Source: Sphingomonas sp. LaA6.9
GTDB lineage: Bacteria; Pseudomonadota; Alphaproteobacteria; Sphingomonadales; Sphingomonadaceae
Assembly: GCF_022601895.1 (NCBI RefSeq)
Contig: NZ_JAKVIO010000016.1
Span: 1-64,000 of the forward strand
DNA: 64,000 nucleotides
Direction: 5' to 3'
The notes below the pieces were generated by a model. It had not been told where the DNA came from and made no database searches. It saw nothing but the letters and a program-made list of their open reading frames with translations. Positions within the stretch are counted from its first letter, which is position 1. Every line of letters begins with the position of its first letter. This document shows positions 43,543-53,294 of this stretch, in pieces. The translations under genes and the position numbers were made by a program.

Positions 43543-44355
43543 TCAATGCGCCATCAGCAACGGGATCGGTGCTTCGCCGAGCAACTTTCGGGTCACGCCG
43601 CCAAGCATCATCTCGCGCAACCGCGAATGTCCATAGGCACCCATGACCAGATAACCCGCCCCCAGCGTGGACGCCTCATCCAGCAGCGCGGCGCCGGTGT
43701 CGCGCCCCGAATGCGGAATTTCACGCATCTCGGCAGCAATACCGTGGCGCGAAAGATACTCTGCAGCGGCGGTCGACGGGAATTCACGGGTCTCGTCGGT
43801 GATCTCGACCAGATGCACCGATCCCGCGAGCCGCAGCAGCGGCAGCGCGAAACGCAACGCATGCGCCGCTTCATAAGATCCGCCCCACGCGACCATCGCC
43901 TTGCCGCCGACATCGAGCGAACGCGTTTCCGCAGGGACCGACAGGACCGGCGCACGCGCGTGGATGGCGACGTCGGACACCACCGGGATCGGCTCGGTCA
44001 GCGGATCGCTGCCGCGCCGGGGCTGGCTCAGCACCACAACGTCCGCAAGCCGCGCATAGCTGACCAGTGTCTGCACGACATTGCCGTCGAACTGTCGCCA
44101 GTCCCACGAAACACCCTCGGTCGCCAACCGGGCTTCGATGCGCGCCCGCTCCACGGTTTCCTGCGTGCGCAAATTGGCGAGAACCTCCTTGACCGCATAC
44201 ATCCCGCCAAAGGGGTCGGTACCCACGAAATATTCGAGCGGGGTGATCTGTGCGCAGACGATGTGCCCACCGGTCGCCCGCGCAAGGTCAAGTGAAGCCT
44301 GGAGCCGCGCCTCCTGGCCGGCATCGTCATGGACGTGAAGCAGGATGGTTTTCAT
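43543..44355 (-). CDS. Universal stress protein, tandem Usp domain
   Basis: A 270-residue protein with two Usp folds. The first domain starts MKTILLHVHDDAGQEARLQA. The second ends with the ATP-binding signature MGAYGHSRLREMMLGGVTRK, matching G-2x-G-9x-G-(S/T). UspA proteins act in stress and redox adaptation. AAGGGAG sits before the ATG at 44355; a TTG nine bases upstream is less likely. It lies 75 bases upstream of the monooxygenase gene on the same strand, so they may be co-transcribed. Confidence 0.9.
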   Translation of the reverse strand: MKTILLHVHDDAGQEARLQASLDLARATGGHIVCAQITPLEYFVGTDPFGGMYAVKEVLANLRTQETVERARIEARLATEGVSWDWRQFDGNVVQTLVSYARLADVVVLSQPRRGSDPLTEPIPVVSDVAIHARAPVLSVPAETRSLDVGGKAMVAWGGSYEAAHALRFALPLLRLAGSVHLVEITDETREFPSTAAAEYLSRHGIAAEMREIPHSGRDTGAALLDEASTLGAGYLVMGAYGHSRLREMMLGGVTRKLLGEAPIPLLMAH

Positions 44356-44763
44356 CGACGGCAACTCCCTTCAGAGGATCAGGTGCTGACGTTAAGCGCT
44401 TACCGGGCCATCGTAACTACGCGATTTTACGAAGCAAGACGCGCAGAGGTATCCCTATATATTCATTTGTTCCAGGCGATGGCGGTCCAGACCGGAGCCC
44501 GCACGCGCTGGAGACGCTTGCCAGGCGCAATTGCATTGCACGCCACCATTGTTTGCAATCTTCATCCCGCGGTGTCAGGGCGACATTCCCGATGAAATCC
44601 CAGGGCGTTGCGCTTGCAGTGGGTGCCGGCGACGAACACGAACCCTTCAACCCGGCCCGTGCATGTCGCAGAATGAGAAAATACTGTCACAATTAGCGAA
44701 GTGACTGCGCCGCTATCCGCTTATCCCATCCATCCAGAATTATAACCTGATGGGGATGCAGCT
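44356..44763. other. Intergenic region between stress protein and TonB receptor 3
   Basis: Both genes start at the ends of this region, so it holds their divergent promoters. The palindrome TAAGCGCTTA (44393-44402) lies 40 bases upstream of the stress-protein start. Short frames inside have no recognisable product. Confidence 0.5.
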
Positions 44764-47217
44764 ATGAAATTACACGCCGTTCGGTGGCCCGTAATGTGCA
44801 CGAGCATGTGGGCGATCGCCTTTTCCTGTTCGGCTGCGCAGGCCCAGGAAGAGGCCGGTCCAGCCGAAGAGGCCGGATCCGGCGAAATCGTCGTGACCGC
44901 ACAGAAGCGCGCCGAAAGGCTCCAGGACGTTCCCATTTCCATGGCGGTCTTCGACGAAGAAGCCTTGACCAAGGCGAATGTCATGACCGTCCAGGACCTC
45001 AGCAAGATCGCTACCAACTTCACTGTCGCCAAGGGTGCGCAGTCCAGCTATCTGCGTCTCAACGTCCGCGGGATCGGTGCAGCGGGCAACACTGCGATCG
45101 AACCCAGCGTCGCGGTGTTCGTCGATGGCGTCTATGTGCCGCGCGCGGGCGCCATCATCGGCAATTTCCTGGACATGGAAGGCGTCGAGGTGCTGCGTGG
45201 CCCTCAAGGCACGCTGTTCGGACGCAATGCCAGCGTGGGCGCGCTTTCGCTGCGCACCGCGGACCCCGAATTCGACTTTTCCGGGCGCGTGACGGGCGAA
45301 TATGGCACTGGCGACCGCTACAAGGTTGATGGATACATCAACGTTCCGCTGGGCGACTCGATTGCCTTCCGTCTCGCGGGCATGAGCCAGTGGTTCGGCG
45401 GATACTGGACCAATACGCTCGACGGGAAACAATATGGCGGCACCGATGATCAGGCGCTGCGCGCGAGCCTCAAGGCCGAATTCGGCGATCTGACCTGGAT
45501 CGTCCGCGGCGACTATAACCGCAGTGAGGGCGACGGTGTCGCCAATTTCGATTTCGCCCCCCGGTCGGTCACGCCCGCGCAACTCAACACGCTGCGGACA
45601 AGGCTGGGCGGCGTTCTCCCGGACACCAATCTGAGCGACCGGACGATGAACCAGTTCATCACCGCTGATCTCAACGACGAGCAATGGGGTATCTCCAGCA
45701 ACGCCTCGCTCGATCTCGACGGCTCGACGATCCGGCTGATCAACAGTTATCGCGACTGGCAGAACGAACAGATCGACGGCGACGTCACCTTCATGCCCTT
45801 GCCGCTGGTGTCGCGCACCGGCGCCTATTCGTCGAAGAGCCAGAACCACGAGTTGCAGTTCATCTCTCCCACCGACGAGTGGATGGACGGGCGCCTGGAC
45901 CTGGTGGCCGGGCTCTATTATTTCAGCGAGGACTATCGCATCGGCGAGCAGTTCCATCTCGACAGCCAGTTCTGCAATGTGCTCGCCCCGGCACCGGCTC
46001 GCGGGCTGTGCAACGGCACGCTTGCAGCTGGCCTTGGCGTCAATGCGACCGATCAGACGTTCAGCCAGGATGTCGACAGTTTCGCGGCCTATGGCCAGGC
46101 GACCTTCAAGCTCGCCGATCCGCTGTCGCTGACGCTGGGCGGGCGCTGGACCAAGGACGAGAAATCGGGATCCTTCGACCAGTTCCGTGCCAATCCGTTC
46201 GCAGCGGCGCTGCGTGCGCCCGAGCATCTGACGCTTCCCGATGTGAGCGAAGACCGCTTCACCTACCGCGTCAGCCTCAACTACAAGCCGTCCGAAGATC
46301 ACCTGCTGTTCGCCAACTATTCGACGGGCTACAAATCCGGCGGATACAACAGCGGCGGGGGTACACCATCGCAGACCGTGGTCGACGCCAGCGGCAACGC
46401 AATTCTCGATGCCAATGGCGATGTGCAGACCAAGCGCGTCTTCGGGCGCGAGACCGTCGAGAACTACGAAATTGGCGCCAAGACCAGCTGGCTGGACGAT
46501 GCGCTGCGCGCGAACGTCACGATCTTCCGCATGGATATCAAGGGCTTCCAGGATCGCAGCTTCGACGGAACCAGCTTCGTCGTGCGCAATGCCGGCAATC
46601 TGCGACAGCAGGGCGTCGAGTTCGACATGGCGATCCGGCCGAGCTCAAATTTCTCGTTCAATGGCGCGGTGGCCTATCTGGACTCCGAATTCACCCGCTA
46701 TCCCGGCGCGGCAGGTCTTCCCGGCTTCCCCGCCACCGTTGGCGGCGTGCCCAATCCGGCAGCCGTGCAGGACCTGACCGGCAAGCCCGCCACCTTCTCC
46801 CCCCGCTGGTCGGGCAATGTCGGGGCCGAATGGACGGGCGATCTCGGCGATTCCGGCATGACCTGGGCGGTGAACTCGAACCTGTCGTTCACGGGCGACT
46901 ATTATGACGGCCTTGTCAATGACGCCAATCCACAGAGCAAGGCCGATGGCTACGCCCTGCTCGGCGCCCGCGTGACCATCAACGGCGAAAATGAGCGTTG
47001 GTCGGTTTCGGCCTTTGGCAACAATCTGACCGACACCGCCTATTGCTCGGGCACCGCCTATCAACCGATCGGCGCGGCATTCGGTCTGAACAATGGCGTG
47101 CCCACCGGACAAACCGGCCTGATTGCGCCCGGGGTCCAGGGAACGGGCAGCACAGCGGTGCGGTGCCTTCGCGCCGATCCGCGCACTTATGGCGTGTCGG
47201 CAACGATACGCTTCTGA
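44764..47217 (+). CDS. TonB-dependent receptor 3
   Basis: An 817-residue outer-membrane receptor. It has signal peptide MKLHAVRWPVMCTSMWAIAF, then CSAAQAQ. A TonB-box-like segment GEIVVTAQKRAERLQDVPIS precedes the plug with VEVLRGPQGTLFGRNASVGA, and the barrel ends GVSATIRF. The sequence class resembles catabolic sphingomonad receptors that import aromatic or steroid-like compounds, but no substrate is assignable. TGATGGGGATGCAGCT precedes the ATG. It ends in a strong terminator and converges with the BKACE operon, so it may import that operon's substrate. Confidence 0.93.
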   Translation: MKLHAVRWPVMCTSMWAIAFSCSAAQAQEEAGPAEEAGSGEIVVTAQKRAERLQDVPISMAVFDEEALTKANVMTVQDLSKIATNFTVAKGAQSSYLRLNVRGIGAAGNTAIEPSVAVFVDGVYVPRAGAIIGNFLDMEGVEVLRGPQGTLFGRNASVGALSLRTADPEFDFSGRVTGEYGTGDRYKVDGYINVPLGDSIAFRLAGMSQWFGGYWTNTLDGKQYGGTDDQALRASLKAEFGDLTWIVRGDYNRSEGDGVANFDFAPRSVTPAQLNTLRTRLGGVLPDTNLSDRTMNQFITADLNDEQWGISSNASLDLDGSTIRLINSYRDWQNEQIDGDVTFMPLPLVSRTGAYSSKSQNHELQFISPTDEWMDGRLDLVAGLYYFSEDYRIGEQFHLDSQFCNVLAPAPARGLCNGTLAAGLGVNATDQTFSQDVDSFAAYGQATFKLADPLSLTLGGRWTKDEKSGSFDQFRANPFAAALRAPEHLTLPDVSEDRFTYRVSLNYKPSEDHLLFANYSTGYKSGGYNSGGGTPSQTVVDASGNAILDANGDVQTKRVFGRETVENYEIGAKTSWLDDALRANVTIFRMDIKGFQDRSFDGTSFVVRNAGNLRQQGVEFDMAIRPSSNFSFNGAVAYLDSEFTRYPGAAGLPGFPATVGGVPNPAAVQDLTGKPATFSPRWSGNVGAEWTGDLGDSGMTWAVNSNLSFTGDYYDGLVNDANPQSKADGYALLGARVTINGENERWSVSAFGNNLTDTAYCSGTAYQPIGAAFGLNNGVPTGQTGLIAPGVQGTGSTAVRCLRADPRTYGVSATIRF

Positions 47218-47236
47218 TCAGGCTACAGGGGGGGAG

Positions 47237-47267
47237 CGCCTCGGTTCGAGAGAACCGGGGCGTTTTT
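47237..47267 (+). terminator. Rho-independent terminator of TonB receptor 3
   Basis: CGCC-T-CGGTTC (47237-47247) pairs with GAACCG-G-GGCG (47252-47262) around a four-base loop, with one G-T wobble and a TTTTT run following. This is the best intrinsic terminator in the window. Confidence 0.88.
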
Positions 47268-47336
47268 CTGTGTCCGCGAATTCGATCCATGCGGCGGAAG
47301 CGTGTACCGTATACCGGTACCACACTTCCGGGCCGA

Positions 47337-47900
47337 TCATTCGGCGAGCCTGGCCAGCAGTGCCTTCGCCTCGGGCCATGGGCCAAATCCGCCGGCCGGA
47401 TTGAGATGGCCGACATCGCCCGCGTCATAGAGCTCCGCGCCCCAGTCCGCGGCAAGCCCTGCCACCTTGTCATAGGCCGCCAGCGGATCGTTGCGGCTCG
47501 CCGCGACGATCGTCGGAAAAGGAATCCGTCCGCGCGGAATGGGCAGCCAGCCATTGGCCTCGAGATCCGCGAACGCGGGATAGCCCGCCGGGAGCGGCAC
47601 CTCGACATCGGCCGGCGTGGCAAGCAACGCTCCTCGAACGGCGCGCGTCGGATTCTGCGCCCAGTGCGCGACCATAAGGGCGCCTGCGCTGTGCGCGGCG
47701 ATGATCACGTCGCCTGAAATGGCGTTGAGTGCGGCGTCGAGTGCGGCCACACGCGCTGCACGGCTGAGCCGGTCTTCGGTCAGCGGCTCGACCGTCACCG
47801 ATCCCGGAAATTCGGCGGCGATCAGCGTCTGCCAATGGTCTGCAACATGATCCCGCAGGCCGGGCACGAACAATATCGTCGCGGATCTATCAGCGCTCAT
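47337..47900 (-). CDS. Alpha/beta hydrolase, RBBP9/YdeN family
   Basis: A 187-residue small serine hydrolase: ATILFVPGLRDHVADHWQTL start, nucleophile in IIAAHSAGALMVAHWAQ, acid in VAASRNDPLAAYDKV and histidine in DVGHLNPAGGFGPW. This is the typical RBBP9/DUF1234 layout, a hydrolase class with few defined substrates. It is the last gene of the BKACE operon, 41 bases after the exporter. It may hydrolyse an ester or lactone intermediate, but that is a guess. Confidence 0.85.
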   Translation of the reverse strand: MSADRSATILFVPGLRDHVADHWQTLIAAEFPGSVTVEPLTEDRLSRAARVAALDAALNAISGDVIIAAHSAGALMVAHWAQNPTRAVRGALLATPADVEVPLPAGYPAFADLEANGWLPIPRGRIPFPTIVAASRNDPLAAYDKVAGLAADWGAELYDAGDVGHLNPAGGFGPWPEAKALLARLAE

Positions 47901-47941
47901 CGCAATATCCTTTCATGGTGTCGGGGTCGCCATCGCGGTGG

Positions 47942-48949
47942 TCAGGAAGCGATCCTGAGCATCGCCAGCACAAGACCGGCGAGGAACACGGTCTCGCCCA
48001 GCATCAGGACAATCGGGCGCAGCCCTACCGAGCGCAGCTCGCGCAATTGCGTCTTCACGCCGATCGCGGCGATCGCGGTCACCAGGCACCAGCGCGACAG
48101 ATCGCTTCCCCATTGCTGGACGGGCGCCGCGATCCAGCCGAGGCTGTTGATCACCAGCACGATGAAGGCGAGCACGAACCATGGCAGCAGAGGCGGTCTT
48201 TCGACGGCTTCTCCCGCGCTGCGCGCGCGCGTGATCATGCCGGCAACTATGATGACGGGCAGCAACATCGCCACGCGCATCAGCTTGACCACGGTTGCGA
48301 CATCGCCGGTTTCCTCGGAAAGCGAATAGCCGGCGCCGACGACCTGCGCGACGTCGTGAATGGTCCCGCCAAGGAAAATCCCCGCATCGGTCGCATCGAG
48401 GCCGACGAGCCGGACGATCGCGGGATAGGCCATCATCGCGATCGTCGACAGCGTGGACACCACGATCACGGTGAACAGCGTCGCGCGCTCCTTGCCCGGG
48501 TGCGCGGGGAGCGCGGCCGATAGCGCCAGTGCCGCGGAGGCGCCGCAAATGGCGGTAGCCCCACCGCTCAACAGGCCGAACAGCGACAGGAAACCCATCC
48601 ACCGTGCGACCAGCATCGACAGCGTGATGGTCAGCACCACGGCCAGGATCACCATCGCCACCGGCTGCCATCCGAGCGCGACGATCTGGTCAAGCGTGAT
48701 CCGTGCGCCCAGCAGCGCGACACCGATCCGCAGCACATGACGCGCCGCGAACTCGACTCCTTTCGCGCATTTCCCATCGTCGGCGAGGAAGTTCATCGCC
48801 ATGCCGAGCAACAGCGCGAACAACATGACCGGCGCGCCGTAATGCTCCGAAAGGAAGGTGGCTGCCGCGGCGATCACCAGGCTCGCCAGAAAACCGGGCG
48901 CAATCGTGCGCGCACGCGCGTCCCATCCCGCCGTCATCGTCAGGATCAT
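47942..48949 (-). CDS. YeiH family putative sulfate/sulfite exporter
   Basis: A 335-residue membrane protein of the PSE (YeiH) family with about ten hydrophobic segments and family signatures: VMLFALLLGMAMNFLADDGK, GGATAICGASAALALSAALP, FLGGTIHDVAQVVGAGYSLS and AIAAIGVKTQLRELRS. The family is linked to export of sulfate or sulfite released in sulfonate catabolism. The start overlaps the MFS stop (ATGA at 48946-48949). Its place after a TauD-like dioxygenase supports a desulfonation pathway, but substrate export is not proven. Confidence 0.86.
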   Translation of the reverse strand: MILTMTAGWDARARTIAPGFLASLVIAAAATFLSEHYGAPVMLFALLLGMAMNFLADDGKCAKGVEFAARHVLRIGVALLGARITLDQIVALGWQPVAMVILAVVLTITLSMLVARWMGFLSLFGLLSGGATAICGASAALALSAALPAHPGKERATLFTVIVVSTLSTIAMMAYPAIVRLVGLDATDAGIFLGGTIHDVAQVVGAGYSLSEETGDVATVVKLMRVAMLLPVIIVAGMITRARSAGEAVERPPLLPWFVLAFIVLVINSLGWIAAPVQQWGSDLSRWCLVTAIAAIGVKTQLRELRSVGLRPIVLMLGETVFLAGLVLAMLRIAS

Positions 48950-50238
48950 ATCAGTACGGCTTTTGCTTTCGGTGCGCGCTGCGCGGCCAGATCGGCGAGA
49001 TAGCTGCGGCGCGCTATGTAGAACACCACGGCCGCCACGATGCTCGCCACCGGCAGGTAGCGGAAGGCGCCGAGCAGACCGACGGAATCGGCCAGCTGCC
49101 CCGTCAGATAGGGCCCCGGCGCGAGGCCGATCAGGTTGTTGGCAAGCGTGAGCGTGGCAAAGGCCGTCCCGTGAATCGCCAGCGGGGTGAGGTTGGCGAC
49201 CATCGCGCCCGATGTCCCCGATGTTGCCGCCGCAAGGAAGACGCCGATTGCGAGTGCGCCCAACTGCATCGCGCCCGGGGGCATCCAGAATGCGAGCGAG
49301 AGAAATGCAGCGCAGGCGAGGCAATAGACGATCGCGAGGCTGATCTTGCGCTCGGGCGCGCCTTGCGAGACGCGGTCGCTTGCGATGCCGCACAGGATCA
49401 TGCCGACGCCGCTGATCAGGATGAACAGCGCCGCATACAGGGCCGCGCGGCTGGGCTCGAGGCCGTAATAGCGGTTGAAATAGCTTGGCAACCAGGCCGG
49501 GACGGCGCCTCCGACAAAGAGCTGCGCGCCGCTGCCGACATAGGCGCATCGCACGGATCGGGACGCGAACAGCGAGGCAAGCGGCGGACGCTTGTTCGTC
49601 TCGGCCTCATCGGGTTGTCCACCGGCCTGCTCGCTGGCCAGCTTCATGCGATCGGGCCGGACCACGATCGGATAGATCAGCGCGAGCACGAGCCCGAAAA
49701 GCGCGATCCCGACAAAGGCCCAGCGCCAGCCGAATTGTCCGGCGATGAACCCGCCCAGACCCACGCCGAGTACCGAGCCGAAAAGCCCGCCCGCCATGAA
49801 GGCACCGGTCAGCGTCGCGCGCATCCGTGCAGGAAACACGCTGAGGACGACGGCGATTCCGACGCTGCCATAAGCTGCCTCGCCGACGCCGACGAGCAGG
49901 CGCCCTATGAACATCTCTTCATAGTTACGCGCCATGCCGCAGATGAACGTGGCGACCGACCAGAGGACCGCCATCAACGCAAGGCTGCGCACCCTCCCCC
50001 ATCGGTCCGCGAGCAGCGAGAGGGGAAAGGTCAGCAGCCCCACCATCAGCGCCACGATGCCGCTGAGCGCGCCGAGTTGCGCGTCCGACAATGCCCACTG
50101 CACCTTGAGCAGCGGAAATACCGCGTTGAGAACCTGACGCGCCATATAGTCCGAAATCAGCAGGCCGAAGCTGAGCGCGAAGATCAGCCAGGCGTAGCGC
50201 TGCGGAGCGGGCAGGCCAGATTCTCCGGCTGGCTTCAT
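48946..50238 (-). CDS. MFS transporter (ACS/spinster-like)
   Basis: A 430-residue inner-membrane transporter with twelve predicted helices. The MFS motif reads LLADRWGRVRSLALMAVLWS near residue 80, and RLLVGVGEAAYGSVGIAVVL near 113 is typical of the anion/acid-taking and spinster groups. It is translationally coupled on both sides: four-base overlaps with the BKACE gene and with the YeiH-type gene. It is the likely uptake system for the operon's substrate. Confidence 0.88.
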   Translation of the reverse strand: MKPAGESGLPAPQRYAWLIFALSFGLLISDYMARQVLNAVFPLLKVQWALSDAQLGALSGIVALMVGLLTFPLSLLADRWGRVRSLALMAVLWSVATFICGMARNYEEMFIGRLLVGVGEAAYGSVGIAVVLSVFPARMRATLTGAFMAGGLFGSVLGVGLGGFIAGQFGWRWAFVGIALFGLVLALIYPIVVRPDRMKLASEQAGGQPDEAETNKRPPLASLFASRSVRCAYVGSGAQLFVGGAVPAWLPSYFNRYYGLEPSRAALYAALFILISGVGMILCGIASDRVSQGAPERKISLAIVYCLACAAFLSLAFWMPPGAMQLGALAIGVFLAAATSGTSGAMVANLTPLAIHGTAFATLTLANNLIGLAPGPYLTGQLADSVGLLGAFRYLPVASIVAAVVFYIARRSYLADLAAQRAPKAKAVLI

Positions 50239-51293
50239 GCGGCGTAGCGGATCGGAACGGCGCGCTGACGCGGCGCGCGGTTGGGCGCCATGCCCAGCCG
50301 GGCCAGCGTCTCGTCGACGCTGTTGTACTGCACGCCGATCTGGTAGATCTCGCGCGCTTCCTTCGCGGTCGCGACCTCGCGGCCAAGCTCACCCGCGATC
50401 CGCACGATCTGTTCGATCTGCTGGACCGAGGTCATCTTGTTGCCGTGCTGGTCATAGAGCGTATCCTCGATCCCGCAGCGGGTGTGCATGCCCATGCACA
50501 TCGCCATCACGTTGACGGGCAGCACATGGCGCATCAGCGTTTCGAGCGTGACGGTCGAACCGTCGGGCGCGCGCCGGATGAACTCCATGAAGTTGTTTGG
50601 GTTTGGCCCATCAAAGCCGCCGCCGATGCCAACCCAGGTGAGGTTGAGCGGCCCCATATAATGGCCGCGCCTCACGAGCCGTTCGACCGTTTCCAGATCG
50701 GGCATGCAGGTCAGCTGGAAATGCGGCTGGATACCGTTCGCGGTCAGCCGGCGCAGATGCTCCTCGACCCATTCGGGGCCTGCGGGCACGACCATTTCGC
50801 GATAGGCGTGGTAAAGCTCGGGATCGGCGAGGCTCGTGTCGCGATATTCGACATCGTTCATCAGATCCATGATGTTCATCTGGGTCGTGTTGACCGCGAT
50901 CGTCACCTGGTCGGGCTTGGGCGTCAGTTCTGCCAGCATGTGGCGGGCTTCGTCCGAAAGCCATTTCGCCTCGGCCCCCTCGCCTTCGGGCGCGAACGAG
51001 ATCGAGCCGCCGACCTGAAGGATCATGTCGGGCACGGTCTCGCGCAGCATGGCGAGCAGCTCGTTGAACTTGGACAGCCGCTTGGAGCCCTTGCCGTCGA
51101 GTTCGCGGACATGGATGTGCAACACCGTTGCGCCCGCATTGTAACAGTCGAGCGCCTTTTGAGCCTGCGCCTCCATCGTTACGGGAATGTCTTCCGGAAA
51201 GTCCTCGGGCGCCCATTCGGGTCCGTAGGGCGCCACCGTGATGACCAGCTTTTCCTGGGTTTCAGGAAGCAGGGAATCGTCGAGAAACTGCAT
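50235..51293 (-). CDS. Beta-keto acid cleavage enzyme (BKACE, DUF849; Kce-like)
   Basis: A 352-residue zinc TIM-barrel enzyme. Zinc ligands HIH are at residues 59-61 (ATVLHIHVRELDGKG), followed by LQVGGSISFAPEGEG, VTIAVNTTQMNIMD, NGIQPHFQLTCMPDLETVER, NLTWVGIGGGF and the C-terminal HTRCGIEDTLYDQHGN. Kce condenses 3-keto-5-aminohexanoate with acetyl-CoA to give acetoacetate and an aminobutyryl-CoA; BKACE members do the same with other beta-keto acids. The substrate is defined by residues I cannot decode. It is central to the operon. Confidence 0.92.
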   Translation of the reverse strand: MQFLDDSLLPETQEKLVITVAPYGPEWAPEDFPEDIPVTMEAQAQKALDCYNAGATVLHIHVRELDGKGSKRLSKFNELLAMLRETVPDMILQVGGSISFAPEGEGAEAKWLSDEARHMLAELTPKPDQVTIAVNTTQMNIMDLMNDVEYRDTSLADPELYHAYREMVVPAGPEWVEEHLRRLTANGIQPHFQLTCMPDLETVERLVRRGHYMGPLNLTWVGIGGGFDGPNPNNFMEFIRRAPDGSTVTLETLMRHVLPVNVMAMCMGMHTRCGIEDTLYDQHGNKMTSVQQIEQIVRIAGELGREVATAKEAREIYQIGVQYNSVDETLARLGMAPNRAPRQRAVPIRYAA

Positions 51294-51327
51294 GTGAACC
51301 TCTCCTCAGGGGTCTTCGGTCAATCAA

Positions 51328-52176
51328 TCAGAAGGGCTTGTCGCCGATGATGCCCGCGCGCTCCATCTTGCGCACCGCGGGCCAGTAATCCTGCACTGCA
51401 TAGTGCTGGGTGCAGCGGTTATCCCAGATGGCGACGCTGTTCGGTGTCCAGCGCCAGCGCACCTGATATTCGGGGATCGCAGCGCGGCCGATAAGCCAGG
51501 CGAGCAACTGCCCCGCGCCCGGCGCATAATCCTGCCCGTAATGGACATTGGCGGGCGTGTGGAAATTGGTGAAATGGGTCGCAAAGCCGCTGACGAAGAG
51601 CACCTTCTCGCCGGTCTCGGGGTGCGTCCGCACCACCGGATGTTCGGCGTCGGGAAAGCGCGCCTTCAACGCGTGGCGCTGCTCGATGGGCATGTTGGCG
51701 CCGAAGGTCGCTTCGATGCTGTGGCGAGCATAGAGCCCCTCGATCTGCGCCTTGATATGCTCGGGCAGGTCGGCATAGGCCTTGGCCATATTGACCCAGA
51801 TGGTGTCGCCGCCCACGGCAGGCCCCTCGATGCAGCGCAGAACGCAGCCCATGGGCGGGCTGTCGCGCCATGTCGCGTCACAGTGCCACGCATTCTCATA
51901 ATGCTCGGGCGGGGAGTCGAGATCCTTGTAGATCCGGACAAGGCCGGGATGATCCGGATCGCTGCCCGCCACCGGATGATCCTCAAGCGCGCCGAACCGG
52001 CTGGCGAACGCCACGTGATCCGCCCGGCTGATCGCCTGATCGCGCAGGAACAGCACCTTGTACTTGAGGAGCAGTTCCTTGATGCCGCCGAACAGCGCAT
52101 CGTCGCGGGCGGCGTCGGCGAGGCTGACATCGAACAATTCGGCTCCGATGGTGGCCGTCAGGGGTTCGGCGCGCAT
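51328..52176 (-). CDS. TauD/TfdA family Fe(II)/2-oxoglutarate dioxygenase
   Basis: A 282-residue non-haem iron dioxygenase. The facial triad is visible: H98 and D100 in NAWHCDATW, H258 in NRCTQHYAV, plus the 2-oxoglutarate arginine R269 (YWPAVRKMER). Relatives oxidise taurine, sulfonates, alkyl sulfates, phenoxy acids or quorum molecules. AAGGAG seven bases before the ATG at 52176 decides the start over longer frames. It is 13 bases downstream of the quinone oxidoreductase gene. The YeiH-type gene in the operon suggests a sulfur-containing substrate. Confidence 0.93.
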   Translation of the reverse strand: MRAEPLTATIGAELFDVSLADAARDDALFGGIKELLLKYKVLFLRDQAISRADHVAFASRFGALEDHPVAGSDPDHPGLVRIYKDLDSPPEHYENAWHCDATWRDSPPMGCVLRCIEGPAVGGDTIWVNMAKAYADLPEHIKAQIEGLYARHSIEATFGANMPIEQRHALKARFPDAEHPVVRTHPETGEKVLFVSGFATHFTNFHTPANVHYGQDYAPGAGQLLAWLIGRAAIPEYQVRWRWTPNSVAIWDNRCTQHYAVQDYWPAVRKMERAGIIGDKPF

Positions 52177-52189
52177 CCTCTCTTCTCCT

Positions 52190-53167
52190 TCAAAGCACGA
52201 AAATCGACGATCCGGTCGTGTTGCCGGCCTCCAGATCGCGATGCGCCTGCACCGCATCCTCCAGCTGGTAGCGCTGGTTGATCTCGATCCTGATCCTGCC
52301 CGATGCGACATGATCGAAAAGCTGGCCCGAGAGCTCAGCGCGCTCCGCGGGGTCAGCGATGTAATTGGCGAGCGCCGGACGGGTCACATAGAGCGATCCC
52401 CGCAAGGCAAGCTGGAAGGCGTCGATCGGCGGGATCGGCCCCGATGACGTGCCAGCGCACACAAGCAGCCCACGCGGGCGCAGCGACGCCAGAGAGGCTT
52501 CGAAGGTGTCCTTGCCGATGGTATCGATGACATAGGGCACGCCTTCCCCGTCCGTCAGCTCACGTACCCGGGCGACAACGTCTTCCTGCCGGTAGAAGAT
52601 GATCTCGTCGCAGCCATGTGCTCGGGCCAGTTCGGCCTTCTGCTCGGTGGAGACCGTACCGATGACCCTGAGGCCCAGGATCTTGGCCCATTGACAGACA
52701 ATCAGGCCGACTCCGCCCGCAGCGGCGGTCAGCAGGATCGTGTCGCCCGACTTCAGCCAGGGATTGATGCGAAGCATGAGATAGGAGGCCGTAAGCCCGC
52801 GCATCGTCATCGCAGCCGCGGTCTCATGGCTGATCGCGTCGGGCAGCTTGATGAGCGAATCCACCGGCATCACGCGCTCGGTCGAATAGGCGCCGAGCGG
52901 GCTGCCCGTATAAGTGACGCGATCGCCCACCGCGAAGCCGTTGACGCCGGGGCCCACCGCCTCGATCACGCCCGAGCCTTCGACGCCCATGCCGTTGGGC
53001 ACCGGCACGGGATAATAGCCCATGCGGAAATAGGTGTCGGCGAAGTTGAGGCCGACCGCGACGTGACGAACGCGCACCTCGCCTGCGCCGGGATCGCCGA
53101 CGGGCAGGTCTTCGAGCGTCAGAACTTCCGGCCCCCCGGCGGTATGAAAACGGATCACTTTTGCCAT
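52190..53167 (-). CDS. NADPH:quinone oxidoreductase, zinc-independent MDR family
   Basis: A 325-residue enzyme of the zeta-crystallin/QOR group. It has GGPEVLTLEDLPVGDPGAGE start, NFADTYFRMGYYPVPVPNGM (QOR-type, no zinc ligands), the NADPH fold LTAAAGGVGLIVCQWAKILG and the VIDTIGKDTFEASLASLRPR segment. It reduces quinones or alkenal-like compounds. It is the first gene of the operon and starts 127 bases from the divergent AraC gene. Here it could reduce an unsaturated intermediate. Confidence 0.92.
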   Translation of the reverse strand: MAKVIRFHTAGGPEVLTLEDLPVGDPGAGEVRVRHVAVGLNFADTYFRMGYYPVPVPNGMGVEGSGVIEAVGPGVNGFAVGDRVTYTGSPLGAYSTERVMPVDSLIKLPDAISHETAAAMTMRGLTASYLMLRINPWLKSGDTILLTAAAGGVGLIVCQWAKILGLRVIGTVSTEQKAELARAHGCDEIIFYRQEDVVARVRELTDGEGVPYVIDTIGKDTFEASLASLRPRGLLVCAGTSSGPIPPIDAFQLALRGSLYVTRPALANYIADPAERAELSGQLFDHVASGRIRIEINQRYQLEDAVQAHRDLEAGNTTGSSIFVL

Positions 53168-53188
53168 TCGCGGGGCCTCTCGCCTTCC

Positions 53189-53212
53189 ATTCAGAACTAC
53201 GCCAGCCTGAAT
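53189..53212. promoter_or_regulatory. Dyad in AraC/operon divergent promoter
   Basis: ATTCAG (53189-53194) and CTGAAT (53207-53212) form an inverted pair 12 bases apart in the region between the quinone oxidoreductase and AraC genes. It is a candidate regulator site. Confidence 0.35.
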
Positions 53213-53294
53213 AGCCCCAAACGCGCTTGCCTATTTCGCATTTGATGACATAAATTTTGTTTCTGGCGACACTCCGCGCGTCACTGAAATCTCA

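Noticed and set aside
44770-46302. 510-residue open frame opposite TonB receptor 3
   Set aside because: Antisense shadow of the receptor; composition typical of GC-driven open frames.
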